A DNA stretch of 64,000 nt from positions 1,302,001 to 1,366,000 of the forward strand of contig NZ_LT906443.1 of NCBI RefSeq assembly GCF_900187135.1, given 5' to 3'. Positions 36,641 to 45,432 of this stretch are shown piece by piece. Origin of the DNA: Corynebacterium ulcerans (lineage in GTDB: Bacteria > Actinomycetota > Actinomycetes > Mycobacteriales > Mycobacteriaceae). Under the pieces are notes generated by a model. That model had not been told where the DNA came from and did not search any database. It saw only the letters and a list, made by a program, of their open reading frames with translations. How positions within the stretch are numbered: the first letter of the stretch is position 1; every line of letters begins with the position of its first letter. A program made the position numbers and the translations under genes.

Positions 36641-37861
36641 ATGTCTTTGCCAGAGCCATCGCATACGTCCGGATCGGAAGGGCTACGTCAAGGCAGCACT
36701 GATTACCGGCGCGCTGTAGTCGCCTCCCTAGCTGCAGGCCTTGCTACCTTCAATGCTTTGTATTGCACACAAGCTATCCTCCCCAGGCTTGTGACAAGCT
36801 TTGACGTCAGTCCCACAACAGCAGCACTCACCATCTCTGCAACAACAGGGGCCCTAGCGATCTGTATAGTTCCTGCTTCCATACTCTCGGAACGGTTCGG
36901 GCGCGGCCGGGTCCTGGTCATCTCCGCACTTTTAGCCACCACGCTGGGCTTGTGTCTTCCACTAGCGTCTTCTGTGTGGGTTCTTATTGTTCTCCGCGCG
37001 CTCCAGGGCGTTTTCATTGCCGGAGTCCCAGCAGTGGCAATGACTTGGCTCAGCGAAGAGATTCATCCCGAAGACCTGGCCAAGGCCATGGGAATTTATA
37101 TCGCAGGCAACACAGTAGGAGGCCTCTCAGGCAGGCTAATCCCCGCACTTTTCCTTGAAATCACCACATGGCGATGGGCCTTGTTTGTTACGACCCTATG
37201 CGCTTTCACCATGGCGATAACCATGGCAGTTATGCTGCCCAAACAGCGCCGATTCCAACCGCGAACGTTGAGCATTAAAAACGAAAGCTCAGCGATGCTC
37301 GCCCACTGGACCACACCCTCCCTGGTGCTATTATTCGCCACTGCTTTTATCAGCCTCGGCGTTTCCGTGTCGGTGTATAACTACATCGGATTCCGTATGA
37401 TCCATACATTCAGGCTTTCCGAGGCCTTGGTGGGCATTGTATTCCTCATGTATCTGGCGGGGACGTGGAGTTCCGCTCGCGCAGGCGCATGGACTGGACG
37501 TATAGGACGCGGTCAGGGAATGATGTACGGTACCCTTGCCATGCTTTTGGGCCTGATCCTCATGCTCTGGGAGTCCCTCGCGCTCACACTTATAGGACTG
37601 TTCGTCTTCACAGCAGCGTTCTTCCTCATCCATTCCATCGCATCCGGCTGGGTGGGATTAATAGCCACATCGCACCGAGCCGCGGGTGCAAGCATGTATC
37701 TACTCAGTTATTACGTTGGATCTTCCGTCGTGGGATGGATGTCTGGATACGCTTTTGATTCACTGAGTTGGCATGGGTTTATCGGTTGGCTCAGCCTGTG
37801 GACTTTAGCGCTTTTAGGTATAGCAGTTGCTTTACGACGCTTCGCGGCATCCACTCACTAA
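36641..37861 (+). CDS. MFS transporter (drug/metabolite efflux type)
   Basis: 406 residues, about 12 helices. The MFS loop 2-3 signature is SERFGRGRVLVIS, and the N-terminal ALYCTQAILPRLVTSFDVSPTTAALTIS resembles the YnfM/YgaY group of exporters. GVPAVAMTWLSEEI fits motif C-like efflux proteins. The substrate is not known. The ATG at 36641 has a GAGGTGAG stretch 14 bases upstream; a GTG at 36623 is an alternative. Probably regulated by the divergent LysR protein. It converges on the GT87 gene with a 4-base overlap. Confidence 0.85.
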   Translation: MSLPEPSHTSGSEGLRQGSTDYRRAVVASLAAGLATFNALYCTQAILPRLVTSFDVSPTTAALTISATTGALAICIVPASILSERFGRGRVLVISALLATTLGLCLPLASSVWVLIVLRALQGVFIAGVPAVAMTWLSEEIHPEDLAKAMGIYIAGNTVGGLSGRLIPALFLEITTWRWALFVTTLCAFTMAITMAVMLPKQRRFQPRTLSIKNESSAMLAHWTTPSLVLLFATAFISLGVSVSVYNYIGFRMIHTFRLSEALVGIVFLMYLAGTWSSARAGAWTGRIGRGQGMMYGTLAMLLGLILMLWESLALTLIGLFVFTAAFFLIHSIASGWVGLIATSHRAAGASMYLLSYYVGSSVVGWMSGYAFDSLSWHGFIGWLSLWTLALLGIAVALRRFAASTH

Positions 37862-39228
37862 AAAGGATACGACGTAAAAAGCACGTACGCGCTCACCACA
37901 GCCCATCCCACAGCCATCGCATATGTGACGTTTCCTAGCGCTTTTCCGGCGGTCATTCCCCATGGCTTGATAAACCAAACGCTCATAGTCACGAGCACAA
38001 GGACCGCCATAAGCACGTAGGAGTCACCGAATAGGTGTTGGGCCAGGTTCCAGCGCATAGGTGCGCCGTCGTAACGCGGCAGCAGCCAGTGCCCACTGCA
38101 GACGGTGATAACAACAGCCCAAACACTGCCAGCCATCAATGGGTAAGCAGCGGCAGACGCTCCCCAGCTGCGGGCGGCCACCACAATAGCCACGGCAACA
38201 GCTACAACAACCCACACCCAGTGATGCGACCATGATACTGGGGAGCACAGAAGCGCCAACAAGGAATTGACGCAGAGCGCTGCGGCTGTATGGTCGCGGC
38301 GCAGCAAGGCCCACATCAACCATGCGAGTACCGCAAAAACGAGGAGGCTTGCTACCGCCCACAAGCCGGTATGCGATTCCTGCCCAAAGAAGCGGGCGAT
38401 CACGCCTCGGAAGGATTGGTTACTTGGCCAGGTCAGGTCTCCGATGCGCCCTGGGTCGCTCAGAGTCTCAAGCCAATAGGTTGTGGAGGTCTGCGGCGCA
38501 ATCAGCCAGGTGAGGAGGGTGACACCGATACCAGAGGCAACGCTCCAAGCGGCGGCTTTGTAGTCCTTTTTCACCAGGAAGTACAAGCCAAAGACCGCAG
38601 GTGTCAGTTTGATAGCAGCTGCGATTCCTACCAGGCTGCCGCGTGGGAGTACCGTGCGACGGGCAAGAACATCGATGATAACAAGCAACATCAGAAGCAC
38701 ATTGACCTGTGCAAACCCCATGGTGTCCCTGACGGGTTCCATGAGAAGCGCGATGCTCAGAATCACTGCGGCAAAGCCGTACACTGATGCTTTGCCCCAC
38801 TCAGGCATAACGCTGCGCGTTGCCAGAACCACGCACCACCACAGCGCAAGTGCAGACGTTAAGCATAAAATCGTGGCACCAAAGTTGACGCTGAGCAGCG
38901 TAAAGGGCACGAATACGAGTGCTGCAAAGGGCGGATATGTGAATGGTAGGGAGACGCCACCAACTGAGTAACCGCGGGTGTAGAGGTTATCGCCAGCAAG
39001 GAAGGCCTTGGCACCTTCGCGATAGACGTCGAAGTCGATGTGGTACCGGAAGTACGCATCAAAGTTTTGAGGGATGGCTCGGAAAAACAGGATGTCTTTA
39101 CTGATCAGCCACAGGCCTAGGATAATAACGCTAAGCACTATCGACGTCGCCCAGGTCGAGCGCCGCGCCGACACTCTGGCGAGGGTTGCCGCTAATTGTG
39201 GGCCGGAACTGGGCGTTTGTTTACTCAC
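37858..39228 (-). CDS. GT87-family polyprenol-phosphate-mannose mannosyltransferase
   Basis: 456 residues with about ten to twelve membrane helices. The first extracytoplasmic loop carries IDFDVYREGAKAFLAGDNLYTRG, the conserved acidic block of GT-C family GT87 enzymes, where the Asp is catalytic; FTYPPFAALVFVPF and later WSHHWVW are also family-typical. GT87 proteins (PimE and the MptC/MptD type) add alpha-1,2-mannose to phosphatidylinositol mannosides or to lipomannan using polyprenyl-phosphate-mannose. Which acceptor applies is not decided. TACTGT lies 7 bases before the GTG, a leaderless arrangement. Confidence 0.85.
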   Translation of the reverse strand: MSKQTPSSGPQLAATLARVSARRSTWATSIVLSVIILGLWLISKDILFFRAIPQNFDAYFRYHIDFDVYREGAKAFLAGDNLYTRGYSVGGVSLPFTYPPFAALVFVPFTLLSVNFGATILCLTSALALWWCVVLATRSVMPEWGKASVYGFAAVILSIALLMEPVRDTMGFAQVNVLLMLLVIIDVLARRTVLPRGSLVGIAAAIKLTPAVFGLYFLVKKDYKAAAWSVASGIGVTLLTWLIAPQTSTTYWLETLSDPGRIGDLTWPSNQSFRGVIARFFGQESHTGLWAVASLLVFAVLAWLMWALLRRDHTAAALCVNSLLALLCSPVSWSHHWVWVVVAVAVAIVVAARSWGASAAAYPLMAGSVWAVVITVCSGHWLLPRYDGAPMRWNLAQHLFGDSYVLMAVLVLVTMSVWFIKPWGMTAGKALGNVTYAMAVGWAVVSAYVLFTSYPF

Positions 39229-39270
39229 AGCAGCAACAGTATTCAGGGCACCAAATTCAAGGCAAATTCT

Positions 39271-40818
39271 TTAGAAATCTTCCAATGCAGGAACACCCGG
39301 TGCGCCCTCAGCCAACCAGTGACGTACGGCGGCTGTGGCACGGCAATCGTCGCCGTTATAGCTCAGGAGGGTAGCCTGCGCGGCCTCAAGATCGGCCCCG
39401 GCAACGTCTCCCGTGGCTTCCCTATAAAGATGCACGCTTGTCTCGCCGTCGACGTCGTCGGCATCCCAGTGGAACCCCGCCGCCGGAGCAACCACTTTGA
39501 GACCTAGCCCTTTGGGGCCAGCCAACTGCTTCTTGACCGCGACAAAAACATCCTGCCATTCGCCGGAAGCAATAAACGCAGAGACCTCGGCTTCACTAGG
39601 AACTCCCTCATAGCGCCCGTGGAAGCGACGCGCGGAGAACCTGAGCCAGTGATTTTCCCCGTGAGCGGAATAGCAAAACACGCCTACGGTTTTACCGGCT
39701 GCAAGTGCGGCTTCACGACGCTGCTTGAGCCACGCCCACATCCGTGCGAAGGCCTGCGCCTCAGCCTCGCCGCCAAGCCCTTCCCACGTAACAAAGGGGC
39801 GATACTCTTCCCCATCGTATGTACCCCACAGGTAGGCCCCCTGGTCCAGGTACGCCTCCACGTCAATGTCGATCTCTACATCAAAACGCGGGAAGGTTAC
39901 CTCGGGCGACTTCCGCACTATGTCCACTCCATCACGCCATGCCCGCGCGAGCTGCGAGGGTGCCCCTAGGTTGGCGTCGATAAGCCCATTCACAGTAGTA
40001 ATTCCGCGTTCCCGATAGGGTTCACCGCGATCGCCAGAAAGGAAAAGGCTGAGGTCATCGGAAGCTTTGAGCTCTTGCTCGCAGAACTCCCAATACCTAC
40101 AGCTCGCGCATTCTTTCACGCGACGAGCATGATCCGGGTTCGGAACAGCAAGAGCAACATCAAGGCCCTGCTGGAAGAAGTCCGTATTCAAAAGGAAAAC
40201 TAGCTCACGATCCTGCCCAATCAGCCCGGCGCGACTACTCCCTACCCCGAGGCGATCAAGCGCGCGTGCCGCCAAACCCAAAGCGTAAGAATCTGAGGCA
40301 TGGTGTTTGAGCTTGAAGTGGGCAGAGTAGGGGGTTCCCAGGCCCAGACGCGCCGTGGCCATGACCTTGATTGTTTTCTGGGGATGCGGTCTGGCCACCC
40401 GGTGGTTAGAGATAAGAACAGGCATATAGGTTCCCTCGGGCCTACGCACGAGCGCATCCAGGCGCACTCGCCACGCCCGCCCGTTGTCTTCCCCCAGGAG
40501 AACGGGATTGGTAATGATGGTGGCCTGCGCAGCAAGAGCCTCCAATGTGGCAAACCACGGTGCATCTGGATCCGCGTCAGTAGCGTCCGCGTCGTCCCTC
40601 CCTTGCGGGGGGATATCAATGCGCAGGAAATTCCGGGAATCTCCCAGGCTCGGAGCTGTGGGGAAAAAGGCGCGCGCCTCTTCCTTCGCTTGTACGCGAC
40701 GCTCATACCTGAGCTGGGAATTGTGCGTTGGTGATACACCTGGGTGCCGGCTAGCTTGCACGAGCCGGTAGCGGCAGCCCACCAAGTCAGAAGGCTGCAG
40801 GCATATATCGGTGTTCAC
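39271..40818 (-). CDS. TM0106-family RecB-like nuclease
   Basis: 515 residues. The N-terminal part has a RecB/PD-(D/E)xK-like layout (VRLDALVRRPEG) and a Cys cluster CASCRYWEFC that may hold an iron-sulfur cluster. The C-terminal part has an RNase H-like exonuclease domain (FDVEIDIDVEAYLDQGAYLWG), and ends in SYNGDDCRATAAVRHWL, with the Asp pair typical of DEDD nucleases. This two-part layout is the TM0106 family of actinobacteria and Thermotoga. A DNA repair or nucleic-acid processing role is an inference. GTG start. It is followed by the GT87 gene on the same strand after 42 bases. Confidence 0.85.
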   Translation of the reverse strand: MNTDICLQPSDLVGCRYRLVQASRHPGVSPTHNSQLRYERRVQAKEEARAFFPTAPSLGDSRNFLRIDIPPQGRDDADATDADPDAPWFATLEALAAQATIITNPVLLGEDNGRAWRVRLDALVRRPEGTYMPVLISNHRVARPHPQKTIKVMATARLGLGTPYSAHFKLKHHASDSYALGLAARALDRLGVGSSRAGLIGQDRELVFLLNTDFFQQGLDVALAVPNPDHARRVKECASCRYWEFCEQELKASDDLSLFLSGDRGEPYRERGITTVNGLIDANLGAPSQLARAWRDGVDIVRKSPEVTFPRFDVEIDIDVEAYLDQGAYLWGTYDGEEYRPFVTWEGLGGEAEAQAFARMWAWLKQRREAALAAGKTVGVFCYSAHGENHWLRFSARRFHGRYEGVPSEAEVSAFIASGEWQDVFVAVKKQLAGPKGLGLKVVAPAAGFHWDADDVDGETSVHLYREATGDVAGADLEAAQATLLSYNGDDCRATAAVRHWLAEGAPGVPALEDF

Positions 40819-40981
40819 AAGTACACCAGCCTATTGCACGAGTACGGGTACTGTGGAATTTGACTGGGTTCTGGTGCGGATCACCGGACATGCCGCTACG
40901 TAAGCGAGGTATCGTTTCCCGCCTCCCACCGATCCCCTTAAAATCGAGAGACGAGCATACGCACGAGTGAAGGAAACAACC

Positions 40982-41614
40982 ATGGGATTGTTTGAATCTA
41001 TCCGTAAGGCACGCGCCAAGACCAAGGCAGAGATCAAAGCTGCTAAGGTTCGCGCCCGCCAGGAGGCCAAGGAAGCTGCCAAACTCGAATACAAACGCGA
41101 TAAGTTCCTTGCCCGGCAGGAAAAGAAGCTGCTGAAGGAAGAGAAGAAAGGCCTCAAGGCCAAGCGTAAGCACGACGAGAAAATGGCCAAGAATACTCTC
41201 GAGCAGCTCAAAGCCGGCAAGTTTAACAAGAACAACGTGCTGCGCTATGCGGGAGCAGCCCGAGCAGTCATCCCGGTTGCACTTCCCCTCATTTACCGAG
41301 GCATCACAATGGCAAAGGAAGAGGCAGCCAAGCGTCGTGCGATGAAGCTGGGAGTCAGCGCAGACGATCTGGGGCGCTTCAGTGGGCACGGTGCAGAAAT
41401 CAAGGCCCGCATTGCTGGAATGCGTAGCTCCGTTAAGCTCTCTTCCCTCCCCAAGGGCTTTGTTACCGACGTTGAACAACGCCTTCAGGACCTCGACTTT
41501 GCCGTAGATAACGCAGAGTTCATGACCCCAGAGCTGCGTCAGCGGAGTCATCGCAGCATCCATAAGGATCTGGACCAACTCGGACGCCAAATTCAAAACA
41601 AGATTGAGGGCTAA
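40982..41614 (+). CDS. DUF6474-family helical protein
   Basis: 210 residues, mostly helical and strongly basic in the first 80 residues (KARAKTKAEIKAAKVRARQEAK and KKLLKEEKKGLKAKRKH), a probable coiled coil. A short hydrophobic stretch (AVIPVALPLIYRG) at about 95 may touch the membrane, and the C-terminal half is a second helical domain. It is conserved in corynebacteria as a protein of unknown function. The ATG at 40982 has AAGGAAAC 4-5 bases upstream. A strong terminator follows. Confidence 0.78.
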   Translation: MGLFESIRKARAKTKAEIKAAKVRARQEAKEAAKLEYKRDKFLARQEKKLLKEEKKGLKAKRKHDEKMAKNTLEQLKAGKFNKNNVLRYAGAARAVIPVALPLIYRGITMAKEEAAKRRAMKLGVSADDLGRFSGHGAEIKARIAGMRSSVKLSSLPKGFVTDVEQRLQDLDFAVDNAEFMTPELRQRSHRSIHKDLDQLGRQIQNKIEG

Positions 41615-41623
41615 AGCACCTCG

Positions 41624-42013
41624 TTAGCGTCTCGCTATCTCTTCGCTTAAAACAACTCGGGGAGCCCAATGAGCCAAATTAGTGATTTGGCTCATTTTTT
41701 TATTGGCATATCGTTCATATCTCAGCCACAGAAGCTGAATTCCATAATTTTTATATTGCTTCTTTCCGCTACTTAAAGTAAGTAAATCGAAACTCTTACT
41801 TTGGAATATTTTAGCCATCATAAGAATCCCTATAAAAGTTGCCACATTCAAATACACCCAACCTCGCATTAATAACGAAAATGGCCACCACAATATTGAA
41901 GGAATAAATAAATAGAAATCAAACCCAACTAGGAAGATCTGCCGAAAGTAAGATTCTATTAGAAAGATACAGATAGTAATTACACCTTTTGAGGGATAAT
42001 ATACTGAATTAGT
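41624..42013 (-). pseudogene. AT-rich remnant of a membrane-protein gene
   Basis: A frame is open from 42013 to 41624 (130 codons) with no ATG or GTG at its head; only a TTG at 41893 could start. Its first two thirds would encode hydrophobic segments (ITICIFLIESYF, LYLFIPSILWW-like, NVATFIGILMMAKIF) followed by a charged stretch. The last third runs through the terminator of the DUF6474 gene, so it cannot be original coding sequence. The DNA is much richer in A+T than its surroundings. I read it as a decayed, possibly acquired gene; the family is not recognisable. Confidence 0.45.
41668..41696 (+). terminator. Terminator after the DUF6474 gene
   Basis: AATGAGCCAAAT / ATTTGGCTCATT perfect 12-bp stem with a 5-nt loop, followed by six T. 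A very strong intrinsic terminator. Confidence 0.92.
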
Positions 42014-42154
42014 TCATTCCAAAGTACATTCTTTGTTACTCGTATGCCTTTGAGTTTGAATTTAGCAATGATGGCAACTGTCTCTTTGTTACAACAAACG
42101 CTTACCTGCAGATGGTTAAGCACATTGAGCGATTAATAGTAAAGGGGCACTAAC

Positions 42155-42475
42155 GTGGCACGCCGAGAAATCACCCAATTTTTTGACGATCTAGATAACA
42201 GTCCACTCGAGGAGTCCGAGGTTCACGTTATCTCTTTCAGCTTTGATGGAGAAGACTTCATCATCGATCTCTCAGAGGAAAATGCAGAAAAGTTCCGTGA
42301 GGCTATCCGCCCATACATGGACAAGGCCACAAAAACTGTCAGCCAACGCACCCCTGTGGGACACGACCCTAAGGACGTGCGCCAATGGGCTAAGTCTAAA
42401 AAATTAGACGTTGCAGCACGCGGCAAAATCCCACAAGAGATCATCGACGCATTCATTCAGGCACACAAGCGATAG
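42155..42475 (+). CDS. lsr2: Lsr2-family nucleoid-associated protein
   Basis: 106 residues. The N-terminal half is the dimerisation domain (VHVISFSFDGEDFIIDLSEENAEKF). The C-terminal DNA-binding half has VRQWAKSKKLDVAARGKIPQEIIDAF; ARGKIP takes the place of the RGR AT-hook-like loop that inserts into the minor groove of AT-rich DNA. Lsr2, and CgpS in C. glutamicum, silence foreign AT-rich genes. Here the gene is preceded by about 450 bases of AT-rich DNA, which is the kind of target such proteins bind; self-control is possible. AAAGGGGC lies about 6 bases before the GTG. Confidence 0.92.
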   Translation: MARREITQFFDDLDNSPLEESEVHVISFSFDGEDFIIDLSEENAEKFREAIRPYMDKATKTVSQRTPVGHDPKDVRQWAKSKKLDVAARGKIPQEIIDAFIQAHKR

Positions 42476-42482
42476 ACAAACC

Positions 42483-42523
42483 ACAACACGCGCCTTCTCT
42501 TCAACAAGAGAGGCGCGTGTTGT
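42483..42523. terminator. Bidirectional terminator between lsr2 and hrrA
   Basis: ACAACACGCGCC / GGCGCGTGTTGT perfect 12-bp stem with an inner TCTCT/AGAGA part; CTTTTA follows on the plus strand. Confidence 0.85.
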
Positions 42524-42531
42524 CTTTTACG

Positions 42532-43170
42532 CTATAAAACGCCCTGTTCACGAGCAATAGCGACAGCCGAAGTCCGCGAACGAACACCCAACTTGTCATA
42601 AATATGCACAAGGTGGCTCTTCACCGTTGCCTCAGAAAGCAACAGAACACGCCCAATATCCCGATTGGAAGAGCCCCCAGCAACCAATTTCAATACCTCC
42701 AACTCGCGCGGGGTCAGTGAGGTGCGAGGAGTCCGCACACGAGTCATAAGCCGGTTGGCTACCGTGGGGGACAGCGTGGAGTCCCCTTCTGCCGCAGAGC
42801 GAACAGCAGCAAGCAATTCTTCCGGCGGAGCATCCTTGAGTAGATATCCAAGCGCCCCTGCTTCAATAGCCCCCAAGATATCTGCGTCGGTGTCATAGTT
42901 GGTCACAACCAACACATGAGGTGATTTTTCCATGGTGCGCTTTATTTCAGCGGTAGCATCGGCACCATTGGTCAACCGTGTGCCTTCCACTCCTGGCCCA
43001 AAACGTAGGTCCATGAGGATCACATCGATTCCACCTGCTTGGGCTGCTGCTATAGCGCCTTCTGCGGTGGCTACCTCCCCGATAACCTCGATATCGTCCG
43101 CGCTTTCCAGGACTGCGCGCAGGCCAAGTCGAACGATCTCGTGGTCGTCGGCAAGCAAAACTCGAATCAT
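42532..43170 (-). CDS. hrrA: NarL/LuxR-type response regulator (HrrA-like)
   Basis: 212 residues. The receiver domain has the acidic pair in LLADDHEIV, the phospho-acceptor Asp in VILMDLRFGPG, a Thr/Ser switch in VVTNYDTD and the Lys in YLLKDAPPE. The LuxR helix-turn-helix is TPRELEVLKLVAGGSSNRDIG and VKSHLVHIYDKL. The sequence strongly recalls HrrA of corynebacteria, which activates haem oxygenase and represses haem synthesis when haem is present; that identification rests on memory. It follows the kinase gene by about 135 bases. Confidence 0.8.
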   Translation of the reverse strand: MIRVLLADDHEIVRLGLRAVLESADDIEVIGEVATAEGAIAAAQAGGIDVILMDLRFGPGVEGTRLTNGADATAEIKRTMEKSPHVLVVTNYDTDADILGAIEAGALGYLLKDAPPEELLAAVRSAAEGDSTLSPTVANRLMTRVRTPRTSLTPRELEVLKLVAGGSSNRDIGRVLLLSEATVKSHLVHIYDKLGVRSRTSAVAIAREQGVL

Positions 43171-43305
43171 GTGATGATCACGCCTTTCTTTTTCCTGCTA
43201 CGCCACGCGCTGGCGGGGCAGACACACAACTAACTTAGCCCACCCTTGTAACTAATTCTATATCGTGTCACCTGCCGCTTTACCCCATCCATAAGCAAGG
43301 CCACA

Positions 43306-44631
43306 TTATGACTCTGTGCGTATGGGAAGCGCCACCGATACAGCAGTTCCATCGCCCGGCGCAGATTCCACCTCCAGCGTTCCTCCTTGTTCCTCTGCGC
43401 GCTGTCTCATCGCATTAATCCCAATGTGTCCTAAACCTGCCGGACGATTAGCCACCTGTTCAGGGTCAAATCCTTGCCCGTTGTCCACAACATCCAGACG
43501 TACTTCATCATCCGCATATGTGAGCGTTACTTGGCATCTCTCCGCCTGCGAATGCTTTGCGACGTTACCCAGCGCCCCCTGACCAATACGCAGCAATGCG
43601 GCCTCTGTTCGCATGGGCAGCTGTCGCTCTACCCCCTCGACCAAGATAGAAATCTCTGGCGAAACAATCTGTTCTGCAACACGATGCAAAGCCCCCTCCA
43701 ACGAGGTCTTACTCAACGCCGCTGGCTGCAATGCAGCGATCATCGCGCGTGCCTCACTCAGATTATCTGCCGCAGTAGTGCGGGCCAGCTCCATCCGTTT
43801 TAGAGGAACAGCTTGTTCTTCTTCACTCATGCTGGAGTTTTTAATATCTTGTTCTGATACCCGGAGCAACATCTGGATACTCGATAATCCTTGTGCCAAC
43901 GTATCGTGAATTTCATGGGCAATGCGCTGCCGCTCGGCTGCTACTCCTGCTGCTCGTTCGGTCTCTGCCAATTGCGAACGCGTAGAAATAAGCTCCTGTA
44001 TCAATAAATCGCGTTCCCGCGCACCTTTCCAGATTGCCTCAAAGGCAAAGTGAATTGCGATCACCACAAGAGCAGACACAAGCGGCCCCATGACTGCGCC
44101 TAAAGTTAGATCAGGCATCTGGCTAAAGATCGCTATGATGGTTGCGCCTACAACCGCGATGATCCCTCGTATGTCTGGCAATACGCGTAAATACAAGAAA
44201 AACAGTGGGAACACCATGTACACGGACACCGGAACAATGGGAAGCATGAGCACCCACACCAGAGTCAACGCTCCAAGGAAAAGTAAGATCTGCCATAGCC
44301 TGGTGTATTGACCAAGCACGATGAGCGAGTAGATAAGAGCAAAAAAGGCGCTAAGTACTACCGCGATCATCGCTGACCGGGTATCTAATCTCACAACCCC
44401 GCCCACGGAAACGATCAACAAAACCATGGTCAAAATGTTCATGGCACGGTAATAAAGCGCCGCACCAGGTTGTCCCACGTGATCTTCTAGATGAACGTCC
44501 ATGAGATCTCCGCCTGTGACGTCGAAAAGCCCCGATAGTGTGTCCCCTGCAAAATTTTCATCGCCATGCTGCCCTCTCTCGCGGGGGAAACGTACACTAT
44601 TAGGGTCTTGAGGATCTAGGCTTAGTCGCAT
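43306..44631 (-). CDS. hrrS: Sensor histidine kinase (HrrS-like)
   Basis: 441 residues. Five to six hydrophobic segments lie at about 65-200, then a dimerisation/phospho-acceptor domain of the HisKA_3 type (RIAHEIHDTLAQGLSSIQMLL, with the His) and a HATPase_c domain with the N box (LGNVAKHSQAERC) and G boxes (VDNGQGFDP and GLGHIGINAM). Membrane-embedded sensing fits haem detection by HrrS and ChrS. The ATG at 44631 has TAAGGT 7 bases upstream. It overlaps the start codon of the divergent DUF2020 gene. Assignment to HrrS rather than ChrS follows the partner regulator. Confidence 0.75.
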   Translation of the reverse strand: MRLSLDPQDPNSVRFPRERGQHGDENFAGDTLSGLFDVTGGDLMDVHLEDHVGQPGAALYYRAMNILTMVLLIVSVGGVVRLDTRSAMIAVVLSAFFALIYSLIVLGQYTRLWQILLFLGALTLVWVLMLPIVPVSVYMVFPLFFLYLRVLPDIRGIIAVVGATIIAIFSQMPDLTLGAVMGPLVSALVVIAIHFAFEAIWKGARERDLLIQELISTRSQLAETERAAGVAAERQRIAHEIHDTLAQGLSSIQMLLRVSEQDIKNSSMSEEEQAVPLKRMELARTTAADNLSEARAMIAALQPAALSKTSLEGALHRVAEQIVSPEISILVEGVERQLPMRTEAALLRIGQGALGNVAKHSQAERCQVTLTYADDEVRLDVVDNGQGFDPEQVANRPAGLGHIGINAMRQRAEEQGGTLEVESAPGDGTAVSVALPIRTES

Positions 44632-44644
44632 GAGACGTACCTTA
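44617..44644. promoter_or_regulatory. Overlapping divergent starts: hrrS-like / DUF2020
   Basis: CATG at 44629-44632 contains the ATG of both divergent genes. On the plus strand TAGGCT (44617-44622) is followed by 7 bases and then ATG; on the minus strand TAAGGT (44644-44639) is followed by 7 bases and then ATG. Each -10 box therefore lies inside the other gene's coding sequence. Confidence 0.55.
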
Positions 44645-45202
44645 CTGCCTATAGCTCTTATTGCAGTGACACTGACGGCAGCTGGATGTGGAAGCAACAC
44701 AACTTCGTCATCTAGCGCCGCTTCCACCGCCGCAACCGGGGGCGCTAACGAGGCTCCCCTTCCCGATTCGGGACTCCCCGCAGAAGCCCTCCCGGAAGTC
44801 CCCGAGGGGAAAAATGGTTGGACAGAATGCCCTTATCTCGACTCAAACTGGGTTGCAGACACCAACGGGCAGCGCATGGTCGGCCAAGGCATAGATTCTC
44901 GCTTTGACACCCCTGCCTGTGTTTTCTGGTCTTATCCGGAAGACCCCCAGGCCACTGTGATGGTACGGCACATGGCCACGGAACAAGACGCCATCAAGGT
45001 CGTCGACTGGGCCGCCCCTATTGACACCACCGAGCCTGCCGAAGAACCTGCAGGTTGGTCAGGCGGGCGCATCGGCAACGAGAAGGGCGCCACCTACGCG
45101 GTACAAAAGGGCAACGTAGCGGTAGTGGTTTTTAGTAATCAGCCGCAATCACTCAAAGCAGAGCTGATTGCTAAAGAGACCATCTCCCGGTTGGCGCTAT
45201 AA
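44630..45202 (+). CDS. DUF2020-domain lipoprotein
   Basis: 190 residues. Signal and lipobox LTAAGC give a membrane-anchored lipoprotein; a Ser/Ala-rich linker leads to a compact domain starting WTECPYLDSNWVADTNGQ with two Cys and a later CVFWSYPE, as in the DUF2020 family of corynebacteria. No function is established. The start codon overlaps that of the divergent kinase gene, and a -10 box lies 7 bases upstream, so the message is probably leaderless. Confidence 0.82.
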   Translation: MRRTLLPIALIAVTLTAAGCGSNTTSSSSAASTAATGGANEAPLPDSGLPAEALPEVPEGKNGWTECPYLDSNWVADTNGQRMVGQGIDSRFDTPACVFWSYPEDPQATVMVRHMATEQDAIKVVDWAAPIDTTEPAEEPAGWSGGRIGNEKGATYAVQKGNVAVVVFSNQPQSLKAELIAKETISRLAL

Positions 45203-45222
45203 GAGCATCATCAGAGAAGAAA

Positions 45223-45251
45223 AGAGGCTACCGGTTAGCTCGGTAGCCTCT
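45223..45251. terminator. Terminator between DUF2020 and the sortase operon
   Basis: AGAGGCTACC / GGTAGCCTCT perfect stem with a 9-nt loop between convergent transcription units. Confidence 0.75.
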
Positions 45252-45279
45252 CGCGCTATTCTGCATGCAACTCACATGC

Positions 45280-45432
45280 TTAGACTGCCACGTCGTTATA
45301 GGGCATAAGAGTAGATACCCAGGGGAACACAACCTCCATGAGGAGGAAGAAAACCGCTACTGCAACAACGAGGGCAAGAAGAACTTTTATCGGCCAAGGC
45401 CCCGGTAAACAGCGCCACAATAATCCATACAT
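45280..45432 (-). CDS. 50-residue membrane protein downstream of the sortase
   Basis: The ATG at 45432 follows the sortase TAA directly (TAAATG), so translation is probably coupled. The product starts MYGLLWRCLPGPWPIKVLLA, continues through one strongly hydrophobic helix (VVAVAVFFLLMEVVF), and ends MPYNDVAV. The WRxLPGPWPxKxLLAL opening with one membrane span looks like a conserved small protein, not a chance frame; I recall similar short proteins next to actinobacterial class E sortases. Function unknown; a membrane partner of the sortase is an inference. Confidence 0.75.
   Translation of the reverse strand: MYGLLWRCLPGPWPIKVLLALVVAVAVFFLLMEVVFPWVSTLMPYNDVAV

Noticed and set aside
41624..41893. 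89-residue frame as an intact small gene
   Set aside because: TTG start without ribosome site and passage through the DUF6474 terminator; recorded as a remnant instead.
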